This document shows positions 33,467 to 42,622 of a stretch of DNA of 64,000 nucleotides, piece by piece. Numbering within the stretch: the first letter of the stretch is position 1; every line of letters starts with the position of its first letter. The notes below the pieces were generated by a model. The model did no database searches and was not told the origin of the DNA. It saw nothing but the letters and a program-made list of their open reading frames with translations. The stretch spans positions 124,001 through 188,000 of the forward strand of contig JAYRVH010000030.1 of the NCBI GenBank assembly GCA_041918615.1, read 5' to 3'. Source of the DNA: JAEUJM01 sp041918615. GTDB lineage: Bacteria; Actinomycetota; Acidimicrobiia; Acidimicrobiales; DATDAH01. The translations under genes and the position numbers were made by a program.

Positions 33467-34172
33467 CAGTGGTGGGCCTCGTCGTTCAGCACGACGATGT
33501 TGCGCTTGTTGCGGAACTCGGGGCACACCCGCCGCACCATCTGCTCCGAGGTGTCGACGAACACGCCGGCGGTGTCCGCCTTCGTGCCGAGCACGGCCTT
33601 GGACACCTTCGACGCGCGCAGCTTCACCTTGGGCCTGAGCTGGTGGAAGTTGACGATCACCACCCGCGCCCGACCGAGGCGGTCCTTGAGCTCGGGCGGC
33701 ACGAGATCGCGCTCGCGGAAGTAGTCGTTCGGATCCGCCGGCAGCAGCACCCGTAGCCGGTCACGAATGGTGATGCCGGGACACACCATCAGGAAGGAGT
33801 CACCGAAGCGGCCGTCCTGGGGGTTGGCCGCCTTGTTGAGCGTCTGCCAGGCGATGATCATCGCCATCACCACGGTCGTGCCCGTCCCCGTGGCCATCTT
33901 CGTGGCCATTCGGAACAGCCCCGGGTTGGCGTCCTCGGAGAAGCGACGCAACTCGTTCGTGAAGTACGCGCCCTGCTGCTCCTTCCCCGCCGCCTCGGCC
34001 AGGAAGATCAGCGTCTCCAACGCTTCGAGGCCGGGATCGGCATGAAGTACGCCGACGGGCGGCGCCCTTCGACGATGCCATCGGTGATGCCGTCGTCGTC
34101 GAAACGGAAATGCCGGTCGGGCATCTCGAACGGCGAATTGATGATGGGCTTGTCGATTCGCCGTTCAGTCAT
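33388..34172 (-). pseudogene. decayed restriction-endonuclease Res/DEAD-helicase gene (BPTD_3080-like)
   Basis: Two pieces in different frames. 34172-34008 encodes a family-like N-terminus ('INSPFEMPDRHFRFDDDGI', 'IVEGRRPSAYF'). From about 34035 the coding continues in another frame ('EALETLIFLAEAAG') with helicase motif I 'MATGTGTT' and motif II 'LNDEAHHCY'. The expected about 70 residues between the pieces are missing, so an internal deletion caused the frameshift. The gene is cut after motif II at about 33420. Motif I has Thr where the ATP-binding Lys belongs. Confidence 0.75.
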
Positions 34173-34422
34173 CAGGCGGAGCCTACGGAATGGCCGCGAC
34201 CCGCCCCGCCGGGGGCATCCATTCATGATGCTCCTATCTTCGTGGGTCAGTGGAATTGCGCGCTGGTGGCCGTGTGGACCGCGCGGTGGTGGCCAGCAGA
34301 ACCGCGCACCCAGAGTCAGAATCGGGAGCGGCGCAAAGGCTTCACAGCAAGCTCGCTTCTTCACGGCGATCCGTCAAGCCCCGATCCGACAGTGAGTTCC
34401 ACCCCCTGGTCACAATGGACAC
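34173..34422. other. non-coding remnant between Res pseudogene and HNH pseudogene
   Basis: No convincing gene. Contains an IS-end-like pair of direct repeats (34250-34295). The segment just before 34172 may be the tail of a lost upstream gene of the restriction locus, but nothing recognisable survives. Confidence 0.4.
34250..34295 (+). repeat. two imperfect 23-bp direct repeats, IS-terminus-like
   Basis: GTGGAATTGCGCGCTGGTGGCCG (34250-34272; first 20 bases suffice to see it) is followed at 34274 by a related copy starting GTGGACCGCGCG and ending GGTGGTGGCCA. Multiple terminal repeats starting TGGA/TGGC are typical of IS21-type ends; no transposase remains. Confidence 0.35.
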
Positions 34423-35706
34423 ATGTTCGATCCAGTCGCCGAGGCCCGTGTGCTGCTGAAAGACCTCGCCGCCGAGGACCGTTCCGGGTGGACGCCACAG
34501 GCCAGGTCGGACCGCGTGCGCGACCTGGCCGAGCTCCACGAGCGCACCGCGCCCGAGTTGGTGCGCACCGTCGAGGGGTGGGACACCGGCTCAGATTGGG
34601 CACTCGACGGGCACCTCTCCGCCCCGGCGTGGCTGGCGTGGCAGACCCGTGCCACCAAGACCGACGCGGCCAAGCTCGTTCGTACCGCCCGGTTCGTTCG
34701 CCGCTACCACACCATTGCCGAAGCGCTCACCGGCGGCGATGTCGCCGTCGCCCACGTCGAGGCGATGGCACGAGCCGAACGCCACCACGAGGACGAGTTC
34801 GCACTCAGTGCCGACGCCCTGTTGACGGCCGCCAAGGAGATGGGCCCCACCGAGTTCGCCGATGTGTGCCGCACGTGGGCGCACTTCGTCGACGACCACA
34901 AGCCGGCCCACGACTTCGACGACCGCGCCTTCCGCATCAGGTACCTGATGGACGGCTGGGGTGTCCCCGACGGGCTCCTCGACCCCGAGACCTGCGCCAT
35001 GCTCGAGACCTGCTTCAAGGACCTCGCACCCCCGACCCCGCCGCCGGCCCCGAACCGGTCCGCACCGCCGGTCAACGCCACACCGATGCCGTCACCGACC
35101 TCGCCCGCCGCCACCTCCGCGGCCACGACGGCGCCGCCCCTTCCACCACCGCCGATGTCGTCGTCGACGCCGACACCTACGCCACCCACCGCTACGGCGA
35201 GTGCCTCCTCCCCGCCGCTCGAGTCCCTCAGGACCCCGCCTGGGCCACTGCCAACGTCGTCGCCGGCGGGCCCATCGGCCTGAGCGACCTCGAACGCCTT
35301 TTCTGCGACAGCCCCGTCGGGCGCCTCGTCCTGAACGCAAGAGGCGAGGTGCTCGACGTCGGCCGCCAAGAACGCCAGTACAACCGGGCCCAACGCCGGG
35401 CGATGACAAGACGCGACGGCGGGTGCCCGTTCCCCGGCTGTGACCGCCCCCCTGAATGGTGCGACGCCCACCACCTAATGGACCTACTGGAAGGATGGTG
35501 GCCGCACCGACCTCGCCGAGAGTTGCCTCATCTGTCGCCGCCATCACGTCCTGATCCATACCGGGGGCTGGAAGCTCGAACGAAACCCCGACACCGGCAT
35601 CTTCACCGCCACCAGCCCCACCGGCCAGACCTACCAGAACGACCCCCGCACCAGACGGCGGCGAGCGTCGCCAGGCAACCTCGAGCCGCCAGATCGATCT
35701 CGATGA
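34423..35706 (+). pseudogene. DUF222-HNH endonuclease family gene with two frameshifts
   Basis: The DUF222 region reads from ATG 34423 to about 35025 ('WLAWQTRATKTDAAKLVR', 'DVAVAHVEAM'). At a C5 run (about 35029-35033) one base appears lost and homology continues in another frame ('GPEPVRTAGQRHTDAV', 'LFCDSPVGRLVL', 'CPFPGCDRPPEWCDAHH'). Near 35480-35492 a +1 shift restores a third frame ('KDGGRTDLAESCLICRRHH', 'TATSPTGQTY') to a stop at 35706. These multicopy actinobacterial proteins have unclear function. 35707-35899 shows nothing further. Confidence 0.8.
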
Positions 35707-35899
35707 CACGGTCGACACCGACACGCTCGAGGCGACACCAGCGCGGCCTACCCGCGGCGACGCTCCCTGTTACCCGGCAGGCCAAGCCCCCAGCGGTCAG
35801 CTCCGCCGAAGGCGAACGGGCCATCGAAACGCGGCTGATCGCGAGCCATCGGTGACGGCCCGGCTCGCGGGTCGGGCGTTCGCTAGCATGCCCCGCACC

Positions 35900-36136
35900 A
35901 TGTCTGTCCGTGCCTACGTGCTCATCCAGACCGAGGTCGGTCGCTCCGGCCAGGTGGCCGCTGAGGTCGCCCAGATCGACGGCGTGCTGGCCGCCGACGA
36001 CGTCACCGGCCCCTACGACGTGATCGCCACCGCCGAGGCCCCCTCGGTCGACGACCTCGGCAAGATGGTGGTGAGCCGGGTCCAGATGATCGACGGCATC
36101 ACCCGCACCCTCACCTGCCCCGTGGTCAACCTGTAG
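35900..36136 (+). CDS. stand-alone Lrp/AsnC ligand-binding (RAM) domain protein
   Basis: 78 residues from ATG 35900 (another ATG four codons upstream). The entire protein is an AsnC C-terminal domain ('AYVLIQTEVGRSGQVAAEV', 'GPYDVIATAEA', 'VQMIDGITRTLTC') with no helix-turn-helix. Such stand-alone RAM proteins form rings and may bind amino acids. A TAGCAT box lies at 35884-35889. Confidence 0.88.
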   Translation: MSVRAYVLIQTEVGRSGQVAAEVAQIDGVLAADDVTGPYDVIATAEAPSVDDLGKMVVSRVQMIDGITRTLTCPVVNL

Positions 36137-36150
36137 CTGCGCCGTTCGGG

Positions 36151-36549
36151 TCAGCCCGCCAGGTAGATGGCGCGCAGGGCGAGGCCCATCAGGAACAGGC
36201 CACCCAGGCCGTAGAGCAGGTACTGGAAGTCCTTGATCTGGGCCCGGTAGCTGTAGATGAGCCCGACGGAGATCAGCGCGACGAAGCCGTAGAACTCGTG
36301 GAACGGTGGCGCCTCGAGATGGTCTCGACCCGAAAGCCACACACCGGCGACGACCTGCACCACGACGGTCGCTTCGGCAAGTGCGATGAACCACCACAAC
36401 CAGCGCGAGCGCAGGGACGGCAGCCAGTGGGCGAGCAGTGCCCACGTGCCCGCGACGGCGTTGGTGGCCACCACCCACCACGCCCAGTCGGCGTGGAACC
36501 GGACCAGGCTCAGGGCGCCACCGACCCGCCGGCCACCTCGTAGGACCAC
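36151..36549 (-). CDS. four-helix integral membrane protein
   Basis: 132 residues from GTG 36549. Hydrophobic segments near 23-40, 50-70, 85-103 and 108-128. Conserved-looking charged spots: 'FHADWAWWVVATN' and 'FHEFYGFVALI'. Its start region overlaps the 3' end of the MhuD-like gene by 40 bases; a CTG at 36513 overlapping the upstream stop is an alternative start. No family name recognised. Confidence 0.7.
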   Translation of the reverse strand: MVLRGGRRVGGALSLVRFHADWAWWVVATNAVAGTWALLAHWLPSLRSRWLWWFIALAEATVVVQVVAGVWLSGRDHLEAPPFHEFYGFVALISVGLIYSYRAQIKDFQYLLYGLGGLFLMGLALRAIYLAG

Positions 36550-36890
36550 AGCTCACTCGACATGCCCACCGGACGTTCAGCGACCGGCGGGCCCGAGCCC
36601 TCAGCGTGGGGCCCACCCTCGGACGCACCCTCGGACGCATTCGCGGGGCCGCCCTCGGAGCGGTGCCCGTGGGCGAACGACGGTGAGCTGACCCATGCCT
36701 CGAACGCGGCGTCGTCACGCCACCGCGTGACGACGAGCCAGGTGGTGCGGTCGTCGGTGGGCTTCAACAACTCGAAGCCCTCGAAGCCGTCCTGGCCGTC
36801 GACGGCCCCGGCCCGCGCCGCGAAGCGGCGGGCGAGCTCGTCGCCGCTGCCCGCGGCGACCGTGATGGCGTTGATCTTGACAATCGACAT
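36510..36890 (-). CDS. MhuD-like haem-degrading monooxygenase (ABM fold)
   Basis: 126 residues from ATG 36890. The first 80 residues align closely with mycobacterial MhuD: 'VKINAI' with Asn7, 'RFAARAGAV', 'GFEGFELLKP' and 'WVSSP' with Trp66, and histidines at 74 and 76 near the axial His75. Predicted to release iron from haem by non-canonical cleavage. Residues about 77-107 form a Gly/Ser/Glu/Pro-rich insert not typical of the family. Coupled to the membrane protein behind it. Confidence 0.8.
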   Translation of the reverse strand: MSIVKINAITVAAGSGDELARRFAARAGAVDGQDGFEGFELLKPTDDRTTWLVVTRWRDDAAFEAWVSSPSFAHGHRSEGGPANASEGASEGGPHAEGSGPPVAERPVGMSSELWSYEVAGGSVAP

Positions 36891-36936
36891 GGCACCATCA
36901 TCGTTCGCGCGCAGCCGACGGTGAAAGCGCCACACC

Positions 36937-36963
36937 TCACCCGACCGGGGCAACGGTCGATAT
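36937..36963 (+). promoter_or_regulatory. candidate sigma-28-like promoter of the first GGDEF-EAL gene
   Basis: GTCGATAT (36956-36963) resembles the FliA/WhiG -10 GCCGATAA and ends six bases before the GTG start, implying a leaderless transcript. The -35 (TCACCCGA, 36937-36944) is weak. See the matching site at 54615-54642. Confidence 0.35.
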
Positions 36964-36969
36964 GAGCAC

Positions 36970-39324
36970 GTGAACCGACGGAGAACCCGCACCGTGTCGC
37001 GGGACCTCGCTTGGGTCGCGCCGCTGCTGCTCCTGCATCTCACTGTCATGGTGACCGGCGTCGGAGGCCGGCCGGTCGTCCAGGCCATCGACGACTCCAT
37101 CGAGATCATCGCCGGGCTCGCAGCCGCCGTTGCCTGCTTCCGCGCCGCCGGGCGCTTCGGCCCTCGTGGCCGCCGGCCGTGGCGCCTCCTCGGGGCCAGC
37201 GCCCTCTCGTGGACCCTGGGGCAATGCCTCTGGTCCTATTACGAGTGCATCGCCTCGGGCGAGGAACCGTTCCCCTCCCTTGCCGACATCGGCTTCCTGG
37301 TGGCGGTACCACTCGGTGTCGCCGCCCTACTGTCCTTCCCGTCGAGGAGCACCCAGTCGGGGCGCCTCCAGGCGATCACCGACGGGCTGATCATCGGCTG
37401 TGCCCTGCTCGGCTTCAGTTGGATCACCGTGCTCCACCAGGTGGCGAGATCGTCGGGAAGCGGCTTCGAGCTCGACCTGGCCCTCGCCTATCCGCTGGGC
37501 GACGTGATGATCCTCGTGATCACCCTCTCGGTGCTGGCCAGGGCCACGACCCGTCACCGAACCACCATCGTCGCCGTGGCCCTCGGCATGACCTGCCTTG
37601 CGCTGGCCGACAGCGCCTTCGCCTACCTCCAGTCGATCGACGCCTATGAGACCAACCTCTTCAACACGGGCTGGGTCGCCGGATACCTCTTCATCGCCCT
37701 CGCCGCGAGACACGCGACCGACGAGACGGGCGCACCGCCGAGCTCCGAACCGCAGCACTACTGGGTCCTGATCCTTCCCTTTGTGCCGACGGTGGCATTC
37801 GTCCTGGCGGCCGCCGCGCAGACCGCCCAGGGTCAGCCGAGTCCGGCAGTGGCCTGGCTGGGCGCACCGCTCGTGCTCCTGCTCGTCATCCGGCAGCTCT
37901 TCACCCACCACGACAACCTCGGGCTCATGCACGCTCTACGGCAGCAGATCGAGGCGCTGGCCAAGAGCCGTGAGAGCCTTCGACACCAGGCACTGCACGA
38001 CCCGTTGACGGACCTACCGAACCGCACGCACCTCATGCACGAGTTGCAGGACCTGTACGAAGACCCGCGCCCGCAGGGCTCGGCGCTCCTGCTTCTGGAC
38101 CTCGACCGTTTCAAGGAGATCAATGACGGTCTCGGCCACGACGTCGGCGACCAGGTGCTCGCCGAGATCGCGGACCGCTTCAGGTCGGGGACTCCCCCGG
38201 GGGACACGGTCGTGCGGCTGGGCGGCGACGAGTTCGCGGTGTTGATCGAGGACGCCTCGGCGCGGCACCGTCCGGAAGATGTCGCCCGCGGCCTGCTCGC
38301 CGCGCTCGAAGACCCGATCGAGGTGGAGGGCATGACCCTCACGGTGGGTGTCAGCATCGGCATCAGCCACACCAACGAAACCATGGACGCGACCCGTCTC
38401 CTCCAGGCCGCCGACGTCGCCATGTACCGAGCCAAGCGCCTCGGGCAGGACGTGGCGGTCTTCGGGCCGGAGGACGACGAGGACCGCCCGGGTCGGCTCG
38501 TGCTGCTTGCCGAGTTGCGCCAGATGCTCGACCAGGGCCAGCTCGCCGTCCACTACCAACCTCAGGTCGATCTCGTCACCGGGAAGGCGATCGCCGTCGA
38601 GGCACTGGCCCGGTGGCACCACCCCCAGCACGGCTGGATCGGGCCCGAGCAGTTCATCCCCTTCGCCGAGCACACCGGGCTCATCGGCACCCTCAGCTCG
38701 CTCGTGCTCCACGAGTCACTGGCGCAGTGCGCCCGATGGCGGGACATGGGCCTCGACATCACGATGTCGGTGAACCTGTCGCCCAAGGCACTCCAGGACC
38801 CCCACCTCGTGCACGCGCTCCGCAACGCGATCCTCGATGCCCGGCTTCCGTCCCGACACCTGACCCTCGAGATCACCGAGAGTGCGTTCGCGGGGAACAC
38901 AGCCGTGCTCCTCGCCACGCTCGAGCGCCTGCGGAGCACCGGCGTCCGGCTGTCCATCGACGACTTCGGGACCGGCTACTCGTCGATGTCCCACCTCAAG
39001 CGCCTCCCGGTCGACGAGCTCAAGATCGATCGTTGCTTCGTGACCGACGTCTCGGTCGACCGGGACGACGAGGCCATCGTCCGAGCGGTGGTCACCCTCG
39101 CCCACACGTTCGGCCTGACGGTCGTGGCCGAGGGGGTGGAGGACGCCCGATCGCTCGCCGTGGTGACCGCCATCGGATGCGACGTCGCTCAGGGGTTCCA
39201 CCTCTGCCGGCCGGCTGACGCCGACACCATCACCGACTGGCTCATCGCTCGGGACACTCCCGGCATCGATGGCATCGGGGCCGGGCGCCGGGCGGTGACG
39301 ACCGGCCGAGCCAACCCTCAGTAG
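36970..39324 (+). CDS. membrane-sensor GGDEF-EAL c-di-GMP enzyme
   Basis: 784 residues. A multi-helix N-terminal membrane domain (about 12-315) with motifs 'WSYYE', 'PSLADIGF', 'LAYPLGD', 'LADSAFAY' and 'GYLFIA'; short coil; GGDEF domain (about 335-500) with intact 'RLGGDEFAVLIED'; EAL domain (about 515-770) with 'VEALARWHHP', 'LEITES', 'DDFGTGYSS', 'KIDRCFV' and 'EGVED'. Both catalytic sites look complete, so it may make and degrade c-di-GMP. No PAS domain, unlike its relative at 54640-57330. Its end overlaps the convergent Fe-ADH gene by seven bases. Confidence 0.95.
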   Translation: MNRRRTRTVSRDLAWVAPLLLLHLTVMVTGVGGRPVVQAIDDSIEIIAGLAAAVACFRAAGRFGPRGRRPWRLLGASALSWTLGQCLWSYYECIASGEEPFPSLADIGFLVAVPLGVAALLSFPSRSTQSGRLQAITDGLIIGCALLGFSWITVLHQVARSSGSGFELDLALAYPLGDVMILVITLSVLARATTRHRTTIVAVALGMTCLALADSAFAYLQSIDAYETNLFNTGWVAGYLFIALAARHATDETGAPPSSEPQHYWVLILPFVPTVAFVLAAAAQTAQGQPSPAVAWLGAPLVLLLVIRQLFTHHDNLGLMHALRQQIEALAKSRESLRHQALHDPLTDLPNRTHLMHELQDLYEDPRPQGSALLLLDLDRFKEINDGLGHDVGDQVLAEIADRFRSGTPPGDTVVRLGGDEFAVLIEDASARHRPEDVARGLLAALEDPIEVEGMTLTVGVSIGISHTNETMDATRLLQAADVAMYRAKRLGQDVAVFGPEDDEDRPGRLVLLAELRQMLDQGQLAVHYQPQVDLVTGKAIAVEALARWHHPQHGWIGPEQFIPFAEHTGLIGTLSSLVLHESLAQCARWRDMGLDITMSVNLSPKALQDPHLVHALRNAILDARLPSRHLTLEITESAFAGNTAVLLATLERLRSTGVRLSIDDFGTGYSSMSHLKRLPVDELKIDRCFVTDVSVDRDDEAIVRAVVTLAHTFGLTVVAEGVEDARSLAVVTAIGCDVAQGFHLCRPADADTITDWLIARDTPGIDGIGAGRRAVTTGRANPQ

Positions 39325-40457
39325 GCGGACGCGAGGATGGCGCGGGCATCCGCCTCGGACACCGCCGCCGGGTTCGCCAGCACATTGGGGTTCGACTGCG
39401 AGAGCCGCGCCACCGCGTCGAGGTCGTCCCCGGTCACCCCGCACTGGCCGAGGCCGACGGGCAGCCCCACCCGGACGACCAGATCGGCGACGGCGCCCGC
39501 GAGGTCGTCGACGCCCATGGCGCTGGCGAGTGCGCCGACAGCGCCGGGGACGGCGTCGGCGTTGAACCGGATGGCGTGCGGGAGGATCATGGCGTTGGCG
39601 AGGCCGTGGGAGATGCCCGTGCGTCCGCCCACCAGCTGCGAGAGCCCGTGATGCACTCCCATGGACCCGTTCTGCAGGCACCGCCCACCGAGCACGGCAC
39701 CCTGGAGCATCCGGGCACGGCCGTCGACGTCGGCGGGATCATCGACCACCTCCGGTAGGGCGGCGTAGATCCGCCCGGCACCGGCGAGTGCGATGGCCTC
39801 GGCCTCGGGGGTGCGCGACGGCGACCAGGCCGCCTCGACGCAGTGGGCGAGCGCGTTCATGCCTGTCTCCGCACTCACGCGCGCCGGGGTGGAAAGCGTG
39901 AGCTCGGGGTCGTAGACGGCTGCGATCGGCGCGATCGTTGGCCCGCCCCCGCCGCTCTTCTGGCGGGTGGTGGGGTCGGTCATGCCGAAGAACGGGGTGA
40001 GCTCCGCGCCCGAGTACGTGGTCGGCACGGCCACGTGCGGGAGGGCCGGGCGGTCGGTGTAGGACGCCCCTGGCGTGCCGGCCTCCTGCTCGGTGAAGAA
40101 GCACACCGCTTTGGCCAGGTCAGCACACGATCCGCCCCCGAACGACACCACGGCGTCGACGCCATCCCGTCGGGCCTGGAGCATGGCCGCCTGCACCAGC
40201 GGGGCGGGAACGTGCGAGGTGACCTCGGCGAAGGTGGAGATCAGGTTGCGACCGAGTGCGTTGCGGACGGTCGCTCCGTCGGCGGAGTCGTGGCGTCCCG
40301 CCGTGGTCACGAGCAGCGCGCGCCGCGCGCCGAGGCCGCGCAGCAGCTCGCCGAGGCGGCCGACACTGCCGGTGCCGAAGACGATCTGCTGTGCGTAGCC
40401 GGTGTGGGTCCACGCGGTTGGCGCACCGGCGGCCGTCGTCTCGGGCGAGGCGATCAT
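39318..40457 (-). CDS. iron-containing alcohol dehydrogenase / maleylacetate reductase family
   Basis: 379 residues from ATG 40457. NAD(P)-binding 'SFGGGSCADLAKA', 'VPTTYSGAELTPFFGMTD' and metal-site segments 'NALAHCVEA', 'HHGLSQ' and 'SHGLANAMILPHAI'. The 'YSGAE' and 'FFG' segments favour maleylacetate reductase over simple alcohol dehydrogenases, but substrate is not settled and no aromatic-degradation genes are adjacent. ATG overlaps the PIG-L stop (TGATG). Confidence 0.88.
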   Translation of the reverse strand: MIASPETTAAGAPTAWTHTGYAQQIVFGTGSVGRLGELLRGLGARRALLVTTAGRHDSADGATVRNALGRNLISTFAEVTSHVPAPLVQAAMLQARRDGVDAVVSFGGGSCADLAKAVCFFTEQEAGTPGASYTDRPALPHVAVPTTYSGAELTPFFGMTDPTTRQKSGGGGPTIAPIAAVYDPELTLSTPARVSAETGMNALAHCVEAAWSPSRTPEAEAIALAGAGRIYAALPEVVDDPADVDGRARMLQGAVLGGRCLQNGSMGVHHGLSQLVGGRTGISHGLANAMILPHAIRFNADAVPGAVGALASAMGVDDLAGAVADLVVRVGLPVGLGQCGVTGDDLDAVARLSQSNPNVLANPAAVSEADARAILASAY

Positions 40458-41263
40458 CACAGGCCCTCGAACAGGTCGGTGCGGCGGGCCGACCCGGGAG
40501 CCCGGGGTGCGGTCGGGTCGATGAACCACTCGGCGCCGAAACCCTGGGCGAAGGCCTCGTCCGGCATCGAGAGGAAGAAGGAGTCGGGTCCCACCTGGCT
40601 CGCGTGCACCGCCAGCGCCCGGCGCTTGATGCCGACGAAGGCGCTCACGTCGACCTCGTGGGTAATGACGTCTGCTGGGCTCCCGAACGGCGTGTCCTCG
40701 GTGGACTCGGGCACCTCGAAGTCGTCGGGCATGTCGGCGCGTTCGACGGCCTCGGCCATGCGCTCGGTGAGGAAGTCACGGTCCATGGTGGACTCGAAGA
40801 CGCGCGGCACGCCGACCCGCTCGGCCGCCCGGTGCCCCACGCGGTGGACCTGGATGTGGTCAGGGTGGCCATAGCCGCCGTGCGCGTCGTACACGGTGAG
40901 CACGTCGGCGGCCTCGTCGCGCAGGATCGTGGCCAGGCGGTCGGCGGCCTCGTCGACGTCGGCCGTCCAGAACGAGCCCGGCAGGTCGTTGGTCGGCTCG
41001 CCGACCATGCCCGAGTCGACGTATCCGAGGAACTCCACCCGGTCGACGCCGAGAAGCTCGGCGGCGGCGGCCACCTCGTCGACCCGACGCTCGGCGAGGG
41101 TTTCCCCCTCGGCCAGGACCCCGGGCTGGATCTCGCCGTGCTCGCCCCTGGTGGCGACCACCAGCACCACCCGGTGACCGTCGTGCTTGGCCTTGGCCAT
41201 GAGCCCACCCGTGGCGATCGTCTCGTCGTCGGGATGGGCGTGGAAGCAGACGAGAGTGGCCAT
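40457..41263 (-). CDS. PIG-L family N-acetylglucosaminyl deacetylase (MshB/Mca-like)
   Basis: 268 residues from ATG 41263. Zinc site 'HAHPDDE' near the N-terminus and 'HPDH' after 'YDAHGGYG'. Resembles mycothiol-pathway enzymes (deacetylase or conjugate amidase); the 'RGEHGEI' and 'FLGYVDSGM' segments fit Mca/MshB. TAGGCT (41277-41272) lies eight bases before the ATG, consistent with a near-leaderless start. Cotranscribed with the dehydrogenase behind it. Confidence 0.9.
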   Translation of the reverse strand: MATLVCFHAHPDDETIATGGLMAKAKHDGHRVVLVVATRGEHGEIQPGVLAEGETLAERRVDEVAAAAELLGVDRVEFLGYVDSGMVGEPTNDLPGSFWTADVDEAADRLATILRDEAADVLTVYDAHGGYGHPDHIQVHRVGHRAAERVGVPRVFESTMDRDFLTERMAEAVERADMPDDFEVPESTEDTPFGSPADVITHEVDVSAFVGIKRRALAVHASQVGPDSFFLSMPDEAFAQGFGAEWFIDPTAPRAPGSARRTDLFEGL

Positions 41264-41288
41264 GGCCCGGAAGCCTAGGAGCGCCGGC

Positions 41289-42464
41289 TCAGCGAATGGC
41301 GCCCGACTCGCGCAGGTCGGCCACCCGTTCAGGGGTGAGGCCCCAGTCGACCAGCGCCTCGTCGGTGTGCTGGCCGGCGTGCGGAGGCGGCGCGTTGATC
41401 GCACCGGGCGTGCGGCTGAAGCGGGGGGCCGGGCCCGGTTGGGTGATGCCGGCCACGTCGGTGAACGTGCCCCTGGCCGCCATGTGCGGATGGTGCGGGG
41501 CCTCGACCATCGAGAGCACAGGCGCGAAGCAGATGTCGTGGCCTTCGAGGCGTTCGCACCACTCGTCCCGTGTCCTGGTGAGGAAGATGGCGGCGAGCTC
41601 CTTCTTCCGTGCCGGCCAGTTGGCGCGGTCCATCTGCGCCGGGGGGGTTTCTCCGCCGAGGCCCGTGCCCTCGATGAGGGCGGCGTAGAACTGCGGCTCG
41701 ATCGACCCCACCGACACGAACTTGTCGTCCTTCGTCCGGTAGACCTCGTAGAAGAACGCACCCGTGTCGAGCATGTTGGTGCCCCGCTCGACGTCCCAGA
41801 AGCCCATGGCCATCATCCCGTGCATCATGGTGGTGAGGGTGGCCGCACCGTCCACCATGGCCGCGTCGATCACCTGGCCCTGCCCCGACGATCGGGCCTC
41901 GAGGATGCCGCACACGATGCCGAAGGCGAGGAACATGGCGCCGCCGCCGAAGTCGCCCACGAGGTTCATCGGTGGCACGGGCGCCTCGCCTGCGCGTCCA
42001 CACGGGTCGAGCGCTCCGGCGAGCGAGATGTAGTTGATGTCGTGGCCCGCCTCGAGCGCCCAGGGCCCGTCCTGGCCCCAACCGGTCATGCGCCCGTAGA
42101 CGAGGCGCGGGTTGCGGGCGAGGCACTCGTCGGGCCCGATGCCGAGGCGCTCGGTGACCCCGGGCCGGAAGCCCTCGATCAGCGCGTCGGCACGCTCGAC
42201 GAGCGCGAGCACGGCCTCGACGCCCTCGCGGTGCTTCAGGTCGACGCCCACGGACCGTCGCCCGCGGTTCAAGATGTCGGCGGGCGGCGTCGCCGGATCG
42301 CCGCCCGTGACATTGCCGGCCCGGTCGATGCGGACAACCTCGGCGCCCATGTCGGCGAGCATCATGGCGCAGAACGGGCCGGGGCCGATGCCGGCGATCT
42401 CGACGACCCGCACACCGGCCAGCGGTCCGTGCCCGGCCGTTCTCTCCTCCGCCCCGCTCCGCAT
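41289..42464 (-). CDS. CaiB/BaiF CoA-transferase family, alpha-methylacyl-CoA racemase-like
   Basis: 391 residues from ATG 42464. 'LAGVRVVEIAGIGPGPFCAM' opens the fold; 'GHDINYISLAGAL' carries the catalytic His and 'NLVGDFGGGAMFL' the catalytic Asp of AMACR/Mcr enzymes. Racemises 2-methylacyl-CoAs in branched-chain or sterol-side-chain beta-oxidation. The frame stays open upstream through two exact 26-codon repeats to an ATG at 42626 that overlaps the hydrolase stop; each repeat has its own GGAGGAG and ATG, so the start is ambiguous and a 54-residue extension is possible. Confidence 0.9.
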   Translation of the reverse strand: MRSGAEERTAGHGPLAGVRVVEIAGIGPGPFCAMMLADMGAEVVRIDRAGNVTGGDPATPPADILNRGRRSVGVDLKHREGVEAVLALVERADALIEGFRPGVTERLGIGPDECLARNPRLVYGRMTGWGQDGPWALEAGHDINYISLAGALDPCGRAGEAPVPPMNLVGDFGGGAMFLAFGIVCGILEARSSGQGQVIDAAMVDGAATLTTMMHGMMAMGFWDVERGTNMLDTGAFFYEVYRTKDDKFVSVGSIEPQFYAALIEGTGLGGETPPAQMDRANWPARKKELAAIFLTRTRDEWCERLEGHDICFAPVLSMVEAPHHPHMAARGTFTDVAGITQPGPAPRFSRTPGAINAPPPHAGQHTDEALVDWGLTPERVADLRESGAIR

Positions 42465-42618
42465 TGACACCGGCTCCTCCTCCGTCGGAGCGCCTTCGGC
42501 ATCCGGGGCACCCCCTGCCCGCCGCTCCGCTCCGCTCCGCATTGACACCGGCTCCTCCTCCGTCGGAGCGCCTTCGGCATCCGGGGCACCCCCTGCCCGC
42601 CGCTCCGCTCCGCTCCGC
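42463..42618 (-). repeat. two exact tandem 78-bp (26-codon) repeats carrying SD and ATG
   Basis: 42463-42540 and 42541-42618 are identical. On the minus strand each runs from GCGGAGCGG to GGAGGAGGAGCCGGTGTCA and abuts an ATG. The unit keeps frame and encodes an Ala/Gly/Glu-rich peptide starting MRSGAERRAGG. Located at the ATGA junction between the hydrolase and racemase genes. A diverged copy lies at 28936-28998. Confidence 0.95.
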
Positions 42619-42622
42619 AGCG

